Origin: Entoloma clypeatum
Lineage: Eukaryota > Basidiomycota > Agaricomycetes > Agaricales > Entolomataceae
Assembly: GCA_963565915.1 (NCBI GenBank)
Contig: CAUXFO010000001.1
Location: 51,928-115,927, forward strand
Direction: 5' to 3'
DNA length: 64,000 nucleotides
The translations under genes were made by a program, and so were the position numbers. The notes under the pieces are model-generated. The model saw only the letters and a list, made by a program, of their open reading frames with translations. It did no database searches and was not told the DNA's origin. Shown here piece by piece: positions 53,208 to 64,000 of this stretch (position 1 is the first letter of the stretch; the number at the start of each line of letters is the position of its first letter).

Positions 53208-54850
53208 ATGACCACGTCTCCGAACGAGCTCTACACTCGCCTCTCTAAATTCGAGGTCGAACTCAATATCCTCACTGATCTCAACCGACTCCGCAAGTCC
53301 GGAGAAGCATGGATTCGGGAAATCTTATCAGAACTTCACGATACACTGGTAAGTGATGCTCGCGAGACCCCGTTTCCTACTCAAACATTTCTTCTTTCAG
53401 GTCGCGGCTGCAGGTTGTGTGGATGACTATGCCGAGCGGCTCTTAAACACCATCACGTACAACTTATACCGCTCCGGCTACACGATGGACCGCCGCTGGT
53501 GGAAATGGTGGCCCGACCTTCATGGGCAAACCCTCCAAGACCTCCCCGAGGTGAGTCGTTTGCTTATTTGTTTTGCTAATTTCCACATTACATTTATGCA
53601 GGATCGCCTACTGGAAGAGGATGAGGCCGTCCCCGTCCCCGAACCGTCCATCTCTAGCGGGAAACGACCCGCAAAGCTCATTGCGAAAGGCGTGGAGTAC
53701 ATGACGGCCAGTCCAACTTCACCCAACATCGAGGACAAGAACAAGTCGACCTCTCGCGCTGCACGATCTAAGCCTGTGACCCGTGCTAGCGGTAAGTGTG
53801 CGGCTCCCCATTCGCCTCCCAGTCAGGGAGCTCTCAAGGTGAACTTCCTGATCATTTCTTTTACTTCTTACTAAATTTCCTTCCAGAAACGTCGCTCCGA
53901 TATCGGTCGTCAAGCTTTGCAAGCAGACAGCGAGGACGACGTTGTCGAGGTGGTCGATGCGCACACTCCCGCCAGACCTCAACCCGTCGCTAAAAAGCCC
54001 CGTGTCGTAACAGCGCCCGCGGCCACTCAGAAAGCGCCCGCTAGGCCCCCTCCTCAACCCAAACCGAAACCCGCCACGGTCGTGAAAGAACCACAGGTCG
54101 ACGCGAAAGAAGGTACTGCCCTCAAGGCAGATGAGTTGCGACAACTCCGTGTTGCGTTGCCCGTTGTGGTACGTTTTCTTTCTTCCTGACTCATTCTATA
54201 GTTAAATATGTCTTTTCTTAGCCCAGCCTTCCCTGCCTCGTTTGCGCTAGTGGACCAAGTGCGGCTCGCTGCCGTTTCCAAGGTTGGGGCAAGAAGTGCT
54301 CCAACTGCCAGAGCGGTAGCCGGGTAGGGTGCTCTTTTGAGGTGAGTGGTGAACGTGCGGAACTCCTCGCGACCATGGCCCACGCCTTCGGTCAATCGAG
54401 CACGGCTGGTGCGTTCTACCATCTGCCCTCTTTCTAGCCACTGACAATTTATTTCCAGCCATCCGCGAGACTCTTGTCGACATCCAGGCCTCGACTGCTC
54501 TCCACTTCCACCTCTCGGAAGCCTTGTCGGCCATCGCCGCTCGTCGCGAGCGGTCCATTACCCACTTCCTTCACCAGCTGGCTCAGCTGTATCGTCGCGA
54601 GGGCGACTTTCCTCAGGGCCTGGTAGCTGATGAGGGGGCTCGCCAGGAGCTCTTCGAAGTCTTTGGCCTTGCTCGATTCGACCCTCCCGCTGGTCAACAG
54701 TCCTCCCGCGAGAATCCCATCTTTGTCAAGAAGGTTTCGCCTGTCCATGAATCAGACTCGGCTTCTGACGAGGACTCCCCTGTGGAGGAAGAGGCCGATG
54801 AAGTCGCAAAGGATCTGTTCGTTCAGGGGTCGTCTCGCGATGTCGCCTAG
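53208..54850 (+). CDS. Antisense spliced gene A in GyX: zinc-cluster protein
   Basis: Six exons: 53208-53348, 53401-53550, 53602-53838, 53887-54168, 54222-54408, 54459-54850. The introns are 48-53 nt with GT-AG ends, and the joined frame gives 462 residues without a stop. The N-terminus is helical (ELYTRLSKFEVELNIL). A Trp-rich block (DRRWWKWWPDLHG) ends exon 2. Residues about 100-265 are low-complexity, basic and Pro-rich with acidic SEDDVVEVVD. Exon 5 holds six cysteines, C275, C278, C287, C296, C299, C307 (CX2CX8CX8CX2CX7C), like a binuclear zinc cluster although with longer first and second loops than Gal4. The C-terminus has helices and an acidic ESDSASDEDSPVEEE stretch. It lies 348 bp inside the LTR on the opposite strand, the same layout as 3485-4424 in GyA. 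Exact function unknown. Confidence 0.75.
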
Positions 54851-55436
54851 GTACTGCGGGCCTTCTTTCTTTTTTATATTTGCACATGTCGGGGGCTATA
54901 CGCCCTTATATTTTCTCTGTATACACTCGCTGCGGGCTTACGCCCAAATATATTGCTTTTCTTCGTTCTTTGATTAAGTCCATTAAGGGCCTCCTGTTCA
55001 GAACTACAGTATTTCTAAGTCTATCGCGAAGACGTTGGACGAAGTCTCGTTTTACTTTGATCGTTATGCTGTTTGGCACTCAGGGGTTCGGTATATCTAT
55101 TTGACGGTGATTATGTCTTTCTGATATCTCCTTCCAAGATTCCGCTCTTTCATGTTCTGTTTCATTTATGGCAATTTGAGGTTCGCAATTGTACTGGAAC
55201 AGGCTCACGACCCCCCACTCCCCCACACTAAAGAATACAACTCTCCGAGTTGGACATCGCTCTATTCCGTGAAGGCAAAACTAGCATCGCGAAGGTACCC
55301 CTGTCGACTATCACAAGGACTGACTATCCCCTTGTAGAGGGAACCGCCGTGCCTAACCATGCAATCCCGGGTGCCACTACCATCCGGTATAGCACGGCCT
55401 CAAAAAAAACTTTCGTTACTAAGTCGCCAGAGAAGC
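54851..55436 (+). other. Spacer between antisense genes A and B
   Basis: No gene seen in about 590 bp. It contains the repeated GyX word ctcccccacactaaa near 55221 and several TCGCGA palindromes, and ends in the promoter of gene B. Confidence 0.5.
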
Positions 55437-55443
55437 TATAAAA
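55437..55443 (+). promoter_or_regulatory. TATA box of gene B
   Basis: tataaaa lies 106 bases before the ATG at 55543, followed by a pyrimidine-rich stretch (aactctaccctcaccc). Confidence 0.5.
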
Positions 55444-55542
55444 GCCCGCGACCACTCGAAGAGTCAACTCTACCCTCACCCTAGCACAAATCAACACCGC
55501 TAGACAAACTTGCCCTCGGGTCACACGCCGCCTCTAAAAGAG

Positions 55543-56883
55543 ATGTCTAACGAAGACGAAACCCAGGCCGTGAAAAAGGTCTTAGCCTCGCTCATCGGTT
55601 CATTCCCAGACGATCCTCAGGCACCCCCCAAGAAACTGCCAACCTGCTCCGAAGCATACCTCATCTGTCGGTACGCGTATGACGACCTCAAAGTACGTCG
55701 CGACAGCGCACCGAACCTTGTTTGACCATTCCAACTATTCCGTCAGCCTCTAAATCTCCGTCATGCACATATTTCCAATGAGTACCTCAAGGATGCACAA
55801 CTCGCGGACCATGTTTTCGTAGCTAGGAACGGCCTACAGGCGTTCCATGACAAGAACAAGTCTTGGAGACTCCCGCCCATGTTCTTTACCCTCAAGGACA
55901 TGGTCGCGTACATACGATACCTGCGTCAAGGACCTACAGCCACCGAGGAGACCGCGCCTCCACCTGCAAGTGATCCTCCGGCCAACAGCGAGAAACCCGA
56001 AGTGAGTCGACACGAGAGCTGGAGTCCGTCCCCCGCACTAATTGAATGGCTCGACCAGGTCAAGGTAACTGATCCCAACGCCGATCTCAATCTCGATGTC
56101 TCTAATATCCCGGATGCAAACAGCCCGTCCGCCGCCGCGGAACCCGAACTAACCCAGTTGGGGACAGCGACGACAGCGACGGAAATGCCGAGCGCCCCGC
56201 CGAACCTTGTAAGCGATCCCGAGATGATGAATCTGATCATGAGGTCTGTCATTATTCGTATACTATCTTCCAACTTCCAATGGTATTGAAGCCGCTTCTC
56301 GCTACTGTGCAAGAAGATGGACGTCGACCCTGAGACCCTCCATCCCATTACTGCGGACGATGGGTCTGCCAAGAAGTCCGTTACAGCTCCCCCGACGGAG
56401 AAATCATTGTCCGGCACGGTACGTCGACATACTGCCCCCGACAATCTCCGCTAATTTTCCCCATATCACAGAAAGGGTCTGGGTCGAAGGGCAAATTGGC
56501 CCCGGGTCCCAAATCCAACAAGAAACTGCGGCTGGAGACCAAAGAAGCCCCGTTCAAGGACACAGCGCCGGTGGGACCAGCACAAGTGGAGCAGCGAGGC
56601 AATTTCCACAAAGAAGGTACCATACTAAACGTATCCGCCTTCCTTATCCAAGCTAATATGTCACCCCGCAGCCGCTCACTTCGCGATGGACAATCCTCTC
56701 GCAAACAAGATCCTCTCGGAGACTGGGTCGATCCTGGAGACGCCCTTGACACACACCGAGGCCCTTGTCCGATCCCAATTTCTCACTACAATTTCTTCTC
56801 TTGATTACAACTTAAAGTATGCACAATACCTTAAGCAGCGACACAACCTTCTCCTCTCCGAATTGAAGGAGCAGTATGAGTAG
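55543..56883 (+). CDS. Antisense spliced gene B in GyX, unknown protein
   Basis: Proposed six exons: 55543-55692, 55747-56064, 56124-56243, 56314-56418, 56472-56616, 56672-56883, with GT-AG introns of 53-70 nt, giving about 349 residues. The first two exons are helical (SEAYLICRYAYDDLK; FFTLKDMVAYIRYLRQ). The middle is acidic then basic (GDSDDSDGNAE, PCKRSRDD), a likely nuclear signal. A Lys/Pro-rich part follows, and the end is a coiled-coil-like helix (YAQYLKQRHNLLLSELKEQY). No zinc cluster. Exons 3 and 4 depend on my choice of splice sites; reading through 56064 keeps an alternative frame to 56289. Not recognised. It resembles gene A in layout, size and composition but not clearly in sequence. 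Confidence 0.6.
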
Positions 56884-57403
56884 ACTGCCCTTCACCTTTC
56901 CTGCCACCGCAAAAGCCACATGTCCCCTTGTAGAGGTTTTTACTGTATAGTCCGTAATACAGGTCTTCCTCTGCTGGCACATAGGCGTTCGATATGATCG
57001 CTAAGTCATTCCAACACGGCCCTAGGCCTCGCGAGATCATACCAGTGGTGATTTCCTTCAAAGTAAGTCCCGCGAGCCCGGTCATTCATCATCCGAGCTG
57101 GAATCCTCTGCGCGCACCATGTGCTAGACTGGCCGCGGTTCGGTGTGTGGTGTCATCAAACATAAACCTAAACATGAGGTTCTGAGGTTCGGGTTCGGGT
57201 TCGAACCGCGGTTCGATGTGAAAAAATGCGAAAAAGGGAGGTATGGGTTAAAAAAGGTTCTTTCCCATGCTCTGAGAAACCGTAGACATACATTGACAGG
57301 CGTGAAAAGACGTGGATGTCACGTAGAAGGCCCCCCGCCCCCCGCCCTCATCATAACCTACTACATTTCCTTCATACTTGTCACTCCAGTCTGTTTTGAG
57401 TCT

Positions 57404-57971
57404 ATCCCGTCCCAGTGCGTACCGCAGCGGTGCACTGATGGCGCCTGCACCGGGGAGGAGCCCGTGCGCGCTTAGGTAGGCGGTGTCTTTGTTTGTCGGG
57501 ATGAAGTGTCACTCGGGGTTGGAGGAGAGGTAGTGGAAGACTTTTGCGAGTTTGGTACATATTGGTGCAGTGTCGAGCGGCTCGAGCCCGCAGATGACGG
57601 CGGAGATGGTGGGGTCCGGGGTAAAGGGGGAGAGGGAGAAGGGGGCAGTGGTGCGGTCGGCGGGGTCCTGAGCCGTTTTTAGATGGCGGAGGGAAGGAAG
57701 AAAGTAGAAACGCACGGTTCCGCCGAGGAACGAGATCCCCTCCTCCGCCAGCTCCTCCTCGAGCCCTTGCATCCCTATGACGTACACCTTCTGCTGGGGA
57801 TATTGAGCACCGAGGAGATGTACACCGCCGCCGCGTATGTCGAGCCGTAAATTTCGTCCTTTGCAAAACCAAGGCGTCAGCAAGGAAGTGAACGAAGGAG
57901 GTCGGACATACGACCCGCGCCTGCACACCCAGCTTTCCAAACAGTAAGTATGAGTCACGAGTCTTGAAAGT
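57404..57971 (-). pseudogene. Captured PHO13-like phosphatase fragment, copy 2
   Basis: Same fragment as at 14838-15405 with the same frame change and the same TGA, so both lesions existed before the block was copied. See that entry for motifs. Confidence 0.8.
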
Positions 57972-58645
57972 CGAAAACGCACCCGCACAGTGCAACATCT
58001 CCAGAAGCACCGCCCACAATTCCTGGGCGACTTGCGTCGTCAGCGTCGACGCTCCCAACTGGTCAGGCTACAGCACCATGTCATCCTTCAGAAAACGGTG
58101 AGTTGCTCCGACCTTCACCTTGCCGAACTCACAACTTACCTGTTCCCCCATCACCTCGCGTTGGGGGCGTATAGATCCTCCGGGGGTGTTGCCGCCGTGA
58201 TGTGGACAGAAAGATCCATCCTCGTAGTAAGGTACGCAGCTTGTGTTCATTGGCGTCGTCTTGAGCTGTAGGTGAGTTTGCGACATCAAATGGGCGCTAA
58301 GCACGCATCTGTTTCGTCGCAGCACCTGCTGTTCGGATCGGGCGATCCTTCTTCCTTCCGGAATGTGTACCTTGATTATTTTGAGGATGAAGATGTGCTG
58401 GAGGGCCGGGAGTGCGACAGGCAGCGGATAACGTCTGGGGACTGGTTGTCGTTGACGATGTTGACGATGTCGACAACTTGAAAACTTAGTAAGCATTCCC
58501 AAAATGGAATCACTCAGCGTCGACATTGAACAACTGGGGGGAGTCACAATTATATGTCGACGAGAGGGCTTTGAAGTAAACGATCGGCGTCGAACCCATA
58601 ACGGAGGTGGAAGGGAGTGTATATTATTATTGTAAACTCGAACCC

Positions 58646-59197
58646 TAGTCTACTGAAATGAGTTGGAGCAGTCAGTCGCGGAAAGCGGGGAAGTTTGAAA
58701 CAAACTCACCGCGTGTAATGTTATCCATCGGGATGTACTTCTTGTGGCGCCTTTTGTATGTGGTCCTTATTACCGTAGCGCCCCCTTCCTCCACAGTCAA
58801 CTCCTGGAGCCTCTCCTTCAAGGTCGCGTCGACATTGTATAAAAAGAGAACGTCCAGTTTGCCCGTCGGTTCGTCGAAATGGGCAGCAAACGAATGCCAG
58901 CCCGAGCAGTCGTATCCCCTGACTGTGTGGTGTTTTTCGCCATTGCTATGGTTCCCCCCACTGTCCTGACACCCGTCAAAAAACCGCCAAGGAAAGACCA
59001 TCGAAAACTCACTGATATACCAGGTTGGTGGTCCCTACCTCGTTCAGCAGCGCGCCATATGTGTCAATGAACGATCCCAGCCGCCCGGAAGTCAAAGATT
59101 TGTCGGCCAGTGAAAGGCACGGTGCTTTCCAAAGGACAATACCTCTGGGGGAGAGAAATGAATGGCGAGAGCGGCAACCGAACGAACAATTACTCAC
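58646..59197 (-). pseudogene. Unknown spliced gene fragment, copy 2
   Basis: Same sequence as 16080-16631, with the blocks GSFIDTYGALLNEVG and RGYDCSGWHSFAAHFDEPTG and the same splice sites. Confidence 0.5.
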
Positions 59198-59534
59198 CGT
59201 TGGGTTTGACGCGACATGACGCAGAGCTGGCAGTTGGGACTGTACAAACGATGATCAACGAGGTTGAGGGGTATACAAACGATGATCGACGAGTCGACGA
59301 GTACGGACGGTCCTAATCGAAAATCGACCTCGCGACCAAATGTCAAGGGCATGCAAGCGATGATCAACCGTTTAGAGTATATCGCCCAACGGTGTTCTCT
59401 GGCCAAGTGAAAAGCCAGGACAAGCCTCTGAGCTCGACACATGTCTTGCCGTTCGCTGGAGCAGTGGGAGCATTTAAACATCAAAATGCCGACGTCAAAG
59501 AGGGTGAATCTGAACAGGGCGATACAGGATGAAT

Positions 59535-62500
59535 TCAAGGCGTATCATTTAGTGCGTAAAACAGCTCCTTATCGAAATATTTGTTGAGCCAAAATTCGGC
59601 ACTATATTCAAGGCTGTTTTCCTTCGTGAGGCGTCGATCAGCTTCGGCTCCAAAGCGTGGCACCAAATCAACAGCTTCTCGGATCTGTTGTAAGGGTATA
59701 ATGCCACCCATACGAGTTCTATCTGCCCTTAAGGCTCGCTTTAGGACATACATCGAAGAAGATTCTTCAGGGTAGGGACCTCTTATTGTCCGGGAACCTG
59801 AAAAGGTAGGATTCAGCTGCGGTACGATGTCAAAACGGTAAACATAAGCCAAGAAGCGGTCGGGGAGTTGCATTGTCGTTGAGACAATCCTAAATATCAG
59901 GCAGACTTGACCGATATGGTGCCCTGAACATTAAATGAATAAACAAGCAATCAACACATTGAGAGAGATATGAAATTACCCGAAATCCCGGTGTATGGCC
60001 ATTGCTGCTGGGGGTCTGTGTTGAAAACCACCGGATCTGAATGTCCATGGGGCCATGTCTGGCATGGTGGGGCCGCGTTTATCGTCCTCAGAGGTAACAA
60101 GTTATGGGGGGAATGATATGCTTTTGATTGCAGCCGAAATTTTGTCCAGACTTCGAGATGAGATACTGGAAATTGTTGGTTCGTCTGAATATTTGCCCGT
60201 CGCCCGGCAACAGTGAAAACATTGGCGCTAGATCGAGTTTGAGTCACATATTCGGTAAGCGCGGCTGACAAGTCAGGGATGTTGTATTTCGTGGACACCT
60301 CATTCACAGTCATACGGTTGAAACTTGGGCGGTAGTTGAGGTGAAATCCAACGCGAGTGTCAGTAAATGTGCGGTATGGAAGCGGTGCATCATGCTTCAA
60401 TCCCTGCGCCAACAACGAAGCTTCTTCAAAATAGTCAGCTAATCTGCGTGTCGTACCGGCCAAACGCGAAACGGGATCAATGCTTTGAAGAACATCAAAG
60501 TCAGTGTTATCGTCTTCAGGTTGGTCTTCATCAGGATCCGTATCAGCAGTGGTTTGGTGGAGATCGATCCCTGCCTCGCACATAGCAGTTGCAAGGTCAA
60601 AACGGCGGCATTTCTCCCTTCGATCAAGATAGCGGCAAATTTGCTGTTCGTAGTCTTGGAAGTTTGTTGCGCACAAGGGGTCCTTGACTTCAGTAATGTG
60701 ACAATGCTCGGTAACATCAGCCGACCATTGGATTGGCACACCACTGTCGAGGATACTCGCGACGACGCTTTGGAGGAACTCGAGCTTGGGAATATACCAA
60801 TGATTGAGGACGTTGCCCTTCTTCCCACACCGACCTCCAGCTTCGATAATGGCATCCTTGTATTCATGGAATTCGTTCAAAGCGTTTTGAACCCCGACAC
60901 ATGTCTCGCTGTCTATTTCTCGTGCTTGAGCAAGATACCGAAAATCCATGAGAGCGCGAACCGCGGTAAGAAACCCCTTTGGGACAGCTCCTGCAATTAG
61001 AGCGACAAGATACCGCTGAATATCTCGATGCTCGCGACCTGTGACTTGCTTCAAAGACGAAACGCCAGTTGAGAAGTGTCGGAAACCCGTGTGTGACTGT
61101 AAAATCGCAAAGCGGAAATCGAATTCGGCCGCACCAACAACTTGAATACACCATCTGACGTCGTGATCCCAAAAAAATTTATGCCAGTGGTGTAGGGGTT
61201 CTGGCGTCAGGAATTGTGAAGGGTCGGAAAGCAGCCAGTCCCGCCAGAAGGGTTGATGAACCCCATTTAAGTGGTAATTCAACTTCTTGATTCTCTTCAT
61301 ATACTCCGTGAGGTCCCATGGATCAGCCTTGGCCATAACATGCGCTAACTGAGCCAACGTTTTCGTTGCAGTCCGTGGATCATGACGGAAAGGATCGCCA
61401 AATTGTTTATACGACGCCATCGTGATCGACGAGGTTTTTCCCGCTACGCCAGCGAGAAGCGCTGATTCAGGAGTGTCGACGATGTAGGACGCGAGTGGGG
61501 TGAAACAGTACCGAATATTGCCGACAGGATCTCGCATCATCATCCCAACCTTCGCGACAATTTTGAGAGGCTGTAAAATGAAATCCAAACACTCGTGTGT
61601 TAAACGAGCTTGGAGAATGCCGGAATGTGCTTTATTTGCGATAAACTTTGGGATTGGGAGGAACGCAAGGAGGAGAAAGGCTTGATTTGAGGTTTTCATG
61701 CGGAAATCCATGTCCAGATTGGCAAGGCTGATCAGCAGCGGATAAGCTTGTCGATGACCAGTCATAACCGATACTTGTGTCTTGTCCGATGAGAGAATTG
61801 TGCCCAGCAACGTCGCACCTTTAGGAAGTTCATCCTGACAATCATTCGATAAGAATTTAATTTCGTGTTGGGCTCGGAAGACGCGAAACGCACCTGCATT
61901 GACCATGCGGCGTTGCCTGATAACCATTCTGTGAAAGCCCGGACTGTTTTTTCAGCTGTCTTGAATAGTCGAAATGGCGTGAATTTAATGGAGTCGTTAA
62001 TTAGTGGGCTTTCTAGGATGGACTGTAGACATTCTATGGGATCTCGATAAAGAAGTTTGATAGGTCGCTTCGTCGAAATCCTGGTCTTCCAAGGCTTGCA
62101 TTTCCAATTCGGTCCTGACGGCAATAGCTCAGCTTGACTGCGTAAGGCCTTCGCAGATGCGAAAGAAAGTGAAAGACGTTTGATCTAAGAGGCTATTTCA
62201 GACAAGGTATGAGCGATGACAAGGTGCTCACCATCCTGAGCTTGAGGAACTCATCGAGCATGGCCATGCTAAGATCTGAACGCAGGAGAAAGGATGCAAG
62301 TTCCCACTCGTCTCGAGAGGTGAATGGGTAGTACGGAAGGTCCTCGCGATAATCGGCAAACTCGTCCAGATTGAATTTGTCAATGAATGTCTCTCCTCGC
62401 CCATATATTCGCGCAGCCCCTTGATAGTCTTCAACTGATATCGGGTCATCAGGATATTCGGCGTTGAGCGATACATTATCATCCCCGGTGGTTTCAGGAT

Positions 62501-62741
62501 GAACCGCGGCACCCAAAACTCCAGCAGGATGGGGGTTTGGTGTGGTATTCAATGCACCCAATGGAGACGTAGCGCGTGGGTGTTTCTGACTCCGAATTAT
62601 TTGTTGTGGACAGGGAGGTTGTAGACGGGGTTGCTCAAATTGGAGGTGGCATGACGAGAATGGGTTATTCATATGTTTAAGGAGAGATGCTACATCTTTG
62701 AATGCCCGGGCGCAACGGGGGCAACGTTGATGTAATGGCAT
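59535..62741 (-). CDS. Plavaka-type transposase, copy 2 (complete)
   Basis: Starts at 62741 with MPLHQRCPRCARAFKDVASL, a C2H2-like finger (CPRC..H..C) typical of the N-terminus of this family. The first exon runs to about 62233. After an intron comes LLPSGPNWKCKPWKT. A 59 nt intron near 61839-61897 precedes the long exon (to about 59980), and a last exon (to 59535) ends FDKELFYALNDTP. The total is near 1000 residues. I saw no stop or frameshift in the joined exons, so it may be active. The start lies in a divergent promoter region shared with the plus-strand gene at 62903. Confidence 0.85.
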
Positions 62742-62902
62742 GGAGGCAAGAAGTCAGGTGATTACATCGCAAACACGCGGCAAGGGCAAAGGGCAACTCA
62801 ACCTCCTACACTTGCGTTGTCAAGTTCTTGTACATGTGTGTGAAGGTCTCCCCGCACCCTGCTTCGACAACATGGGCTTACAACTTGATAGAATTCTACT
62901 CA

Positions 62903-64000
62903 ATGCCTCCATACCGCACCACTTCAGATGTTCCTACCAATGTATGCCCATCCCCACGATTTCTTTTTCACACTCAATCACTAACTTTCTTCCTTATGAT
63001 CAGGATTCTATGGATGTCGGTAGAGCAAAGCGGCTTATCTATGAAGCTTGGAAACAACAACAACAATCCCGGCGTGCACGATGTGTTGCAAGGCGTCGAT
63101 TTTCGGCTGCTTTGAACGCTTTCACTGATGCCGATATATGGGTTGATCAGGCTGATATGCAGATGGGCCGCCTCGCATACTCATTGTCTCTGCAAGGATT
63201 TCCTGTTACTGCCTACGATGGAGAGGGTCATATTCACGTGGATCCAGGTTCGTTCCACATTTCTTTCTTTCTGTTTCCTGTCCAACAGTCCTACATTAGC
63301 TACGAATATGGTTTATTCACCTGGCTTGGGTTCCTTTCAAGTTGTAATTGACTAATTGATATTATTTCCTCATGTCTATGTGCCGATCATGTTCGATTTA
63401 CACGAAAGTCCGCTCCTCGTTTTCCGGCGACCCTTCAAAAAATTTGGAAGACTTACATGTGGTTCATACTTCAGTTCATCGTGTTGGCACGGTTCAAGCC
63501 TCAGGTTCGTTTATTGAGCATCGAAATGGTCGTCCTTATACTGATCACACAAATATCAATAATCAAATTTTGGCAGTTAAAAAAGGTGGAACACGAGGGG
63601 GTTGTGTTTCCCTCGTCCGAGGTGCAATGGCTCGAAATGGTCAACAGAAATCCGCCGCCGTGCCTCGGCCAAGATCCAAATTTGGAAGCAAACCAATCCA
63701 CGTCATGCAACGAAGCCGACAACCGACAACAATGGTTCCTGTTGATCAAAGGTATGTTAGTCTTTTATATTGCCTGTTTCTGACGTGTAAGTGTAACAGA
63801 GAATCACCACAATCGACATGGCCGGCCCGTGCGGTCTTCTCGCGGAAAAGGCGGAGCTGTTGAGCAGCTGAAGAAAGTCGGTGAAAACATTCGGTCCCAG
63901 ACCTTGACCCTGTTCAGCGCAAGCGCAAGCCTTGGCCCTGAGATTCCGGATGATCTCGCTGAAAACGATATGGCGCCCCCTCGGAAAAAGCGACAACCTC
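62903..64000 (+). CDS. Plavaka companion gene, divergent, 5' part
   Basis: Exon 1 62903-62941 (MPPYRTTSDVPTN), a 62 nt intron, then exon 2 63004-63247 (DSMDVGRAKRLIYEAWKQQQ, RFSAALNAFTDADIWVDQAD, FPVTAYDGEGHIHVDP). Later exons are uncertain: one near 63413-63500 and one near 63580-63755. The last runs from about 63803 to the window end with RHGRPVRSSRGKGGAVEQL and a basic end (APPRKKRQ). It lies head to head with the transposase, 161 bp between ATGs. Plavaka-like elements in mushrooms often seem to carry such a second gene (from memory). Function unknown; basic stretches suggest a nuclear protein. It runs off the window. Confidence 0.6.

Larger units (their letters stand above)
46241..57107 (-). 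mobile_element. GyX minus copy: 3' LTR (split by CoA) and internal 3' region
   Basis: On the minus strand, an internal part (57107 down to 52861) ends in a polypurine tract and then the LTR (52848 to 52740, interrupted by CoA, then 46962 to 46241). The LTR lacks its last roughly 400 bp. The internal part holds two plus-strand spliced genes, antisense to the element, and no recognisable pol; Plavaka copy 2 lies beyond 57107. That both genes belong to GyX is inferred from their place inside the polypurine tract-LTR border. Confidence 0.7.
57108..64000 (-). mobile_element. Plavaka-type DNA transposon, copy 2
   Basis: Collinear with copy 1 from 57108 to 62709. It has a complete transposase on the minus strand and a divergent companion gene that leaves the window. 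The left flank is GyX internal sequence ending at 57107; the right end is outside. The common left border is ctgcgcgcaccatg. Confidence 0.82.

Noticed and set aside
56831..57085. 84-codon minus-strand frame as the end of GyX pol
   Set aside because: It has no integrase or chromodomain signature and overlaps the end of gene B; too short to support a call.
1..64000. tRNA or rRNA genes
   Set aside because: I looked for tRNA-like A and B boxes and rRNA-like sequence and saw none; the only tRNA-related words are retrotransposon primer sites.

Overview
The window looks like a transposon-dense, gene-poor stretch of a mushroom-forming basidiomycete (Agaricomycetes). The evidence is the 48-70 nt GT-AG introns, a Plavaka-type DNA transposon, and several families of Ty3 and Ty1 LTR retrotransposons nested in one another. 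I could not identify the species, and no complete, ordinary host gene is visible. Element names used here (GyA, GyB, GyC, GyD, GyX, CoA, CoB) are local labels.

Layout from left to right. Positions 1-5074: 3' part of a Ty3 chromovirus (GyA) with an open pol, an antisense spliced Zn2Cys6-like gene and a 484 bp LTR, inserted in an older minus-strand Ty3 relic (GyB, 5075-6927). 6928-10013: 5' half of a Ty3 element with a 402 bp LTR (GyC1), broken in its reverse transcriptase by another Ty3 element (GyX plus copy, 10014 to about 14140). 14542-20849: Plavaka copy 1, interrupted by a 200-N gap. 21554-41160: a nested stack. An old minus-strand Ty1 relic was entered by a Ty1-derived element without visible pol (CoB, 21708-28018, TSD ttata) and by GyC2 (28528-40352, TSD atggg). 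GyC2 itself contains GyD (30378-36321, TSD gcttc). 41432-41915 and 42374-42774 are solo LTRs of GyA and GyC, each with a perfect 5 bp TSD. 42775-44522 is non-coding and repeat-rich. 44523-46240 is the 3' end of GyC3 (minus), with a small extra ORF after pol. 46241-57107 is a minus-strand GyX copy whose 3' LTR is split by a nearly intact Ty1 element (CoA, 46963-52734, TSD gccac); its remaining internal part carries two antisense spliced genes. From 57108 onward lies Plavaka copy 2, collinear with copy 1 over 5602 bp, plus a divergent companion gene running off the window.

The most interesting pattern is shared by two unrelated Ty3 families, GyA and GyX. In both, a spliced gene lies antisense to the element just inside the 3' LTR and encodes a nuclear-looking protein with a six-cysteine zinc-cluster module. 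GyA DNA is also saturated with TCCGAC, kept in one orientation through pol, the antisense gene and the LTR. I infer a possible element-encoded DNA-binding factor with its own recognition word, comparable in logic to VANC anti-silencing proteins of plant VANDAL transposons. This is a hypothesis.

Other points: a family of bulged hairpins scattered through CoB, a conserved small ORF with its own TATA-like box, PHO13-like phosphatase fragments carried in both Plavaka copies, phase-0 tandem exon duplication in the companion gene, and a canonical -1 frameshift heptamer directly before a stop in GyX gag. Word counts and boundaries were made by eye.
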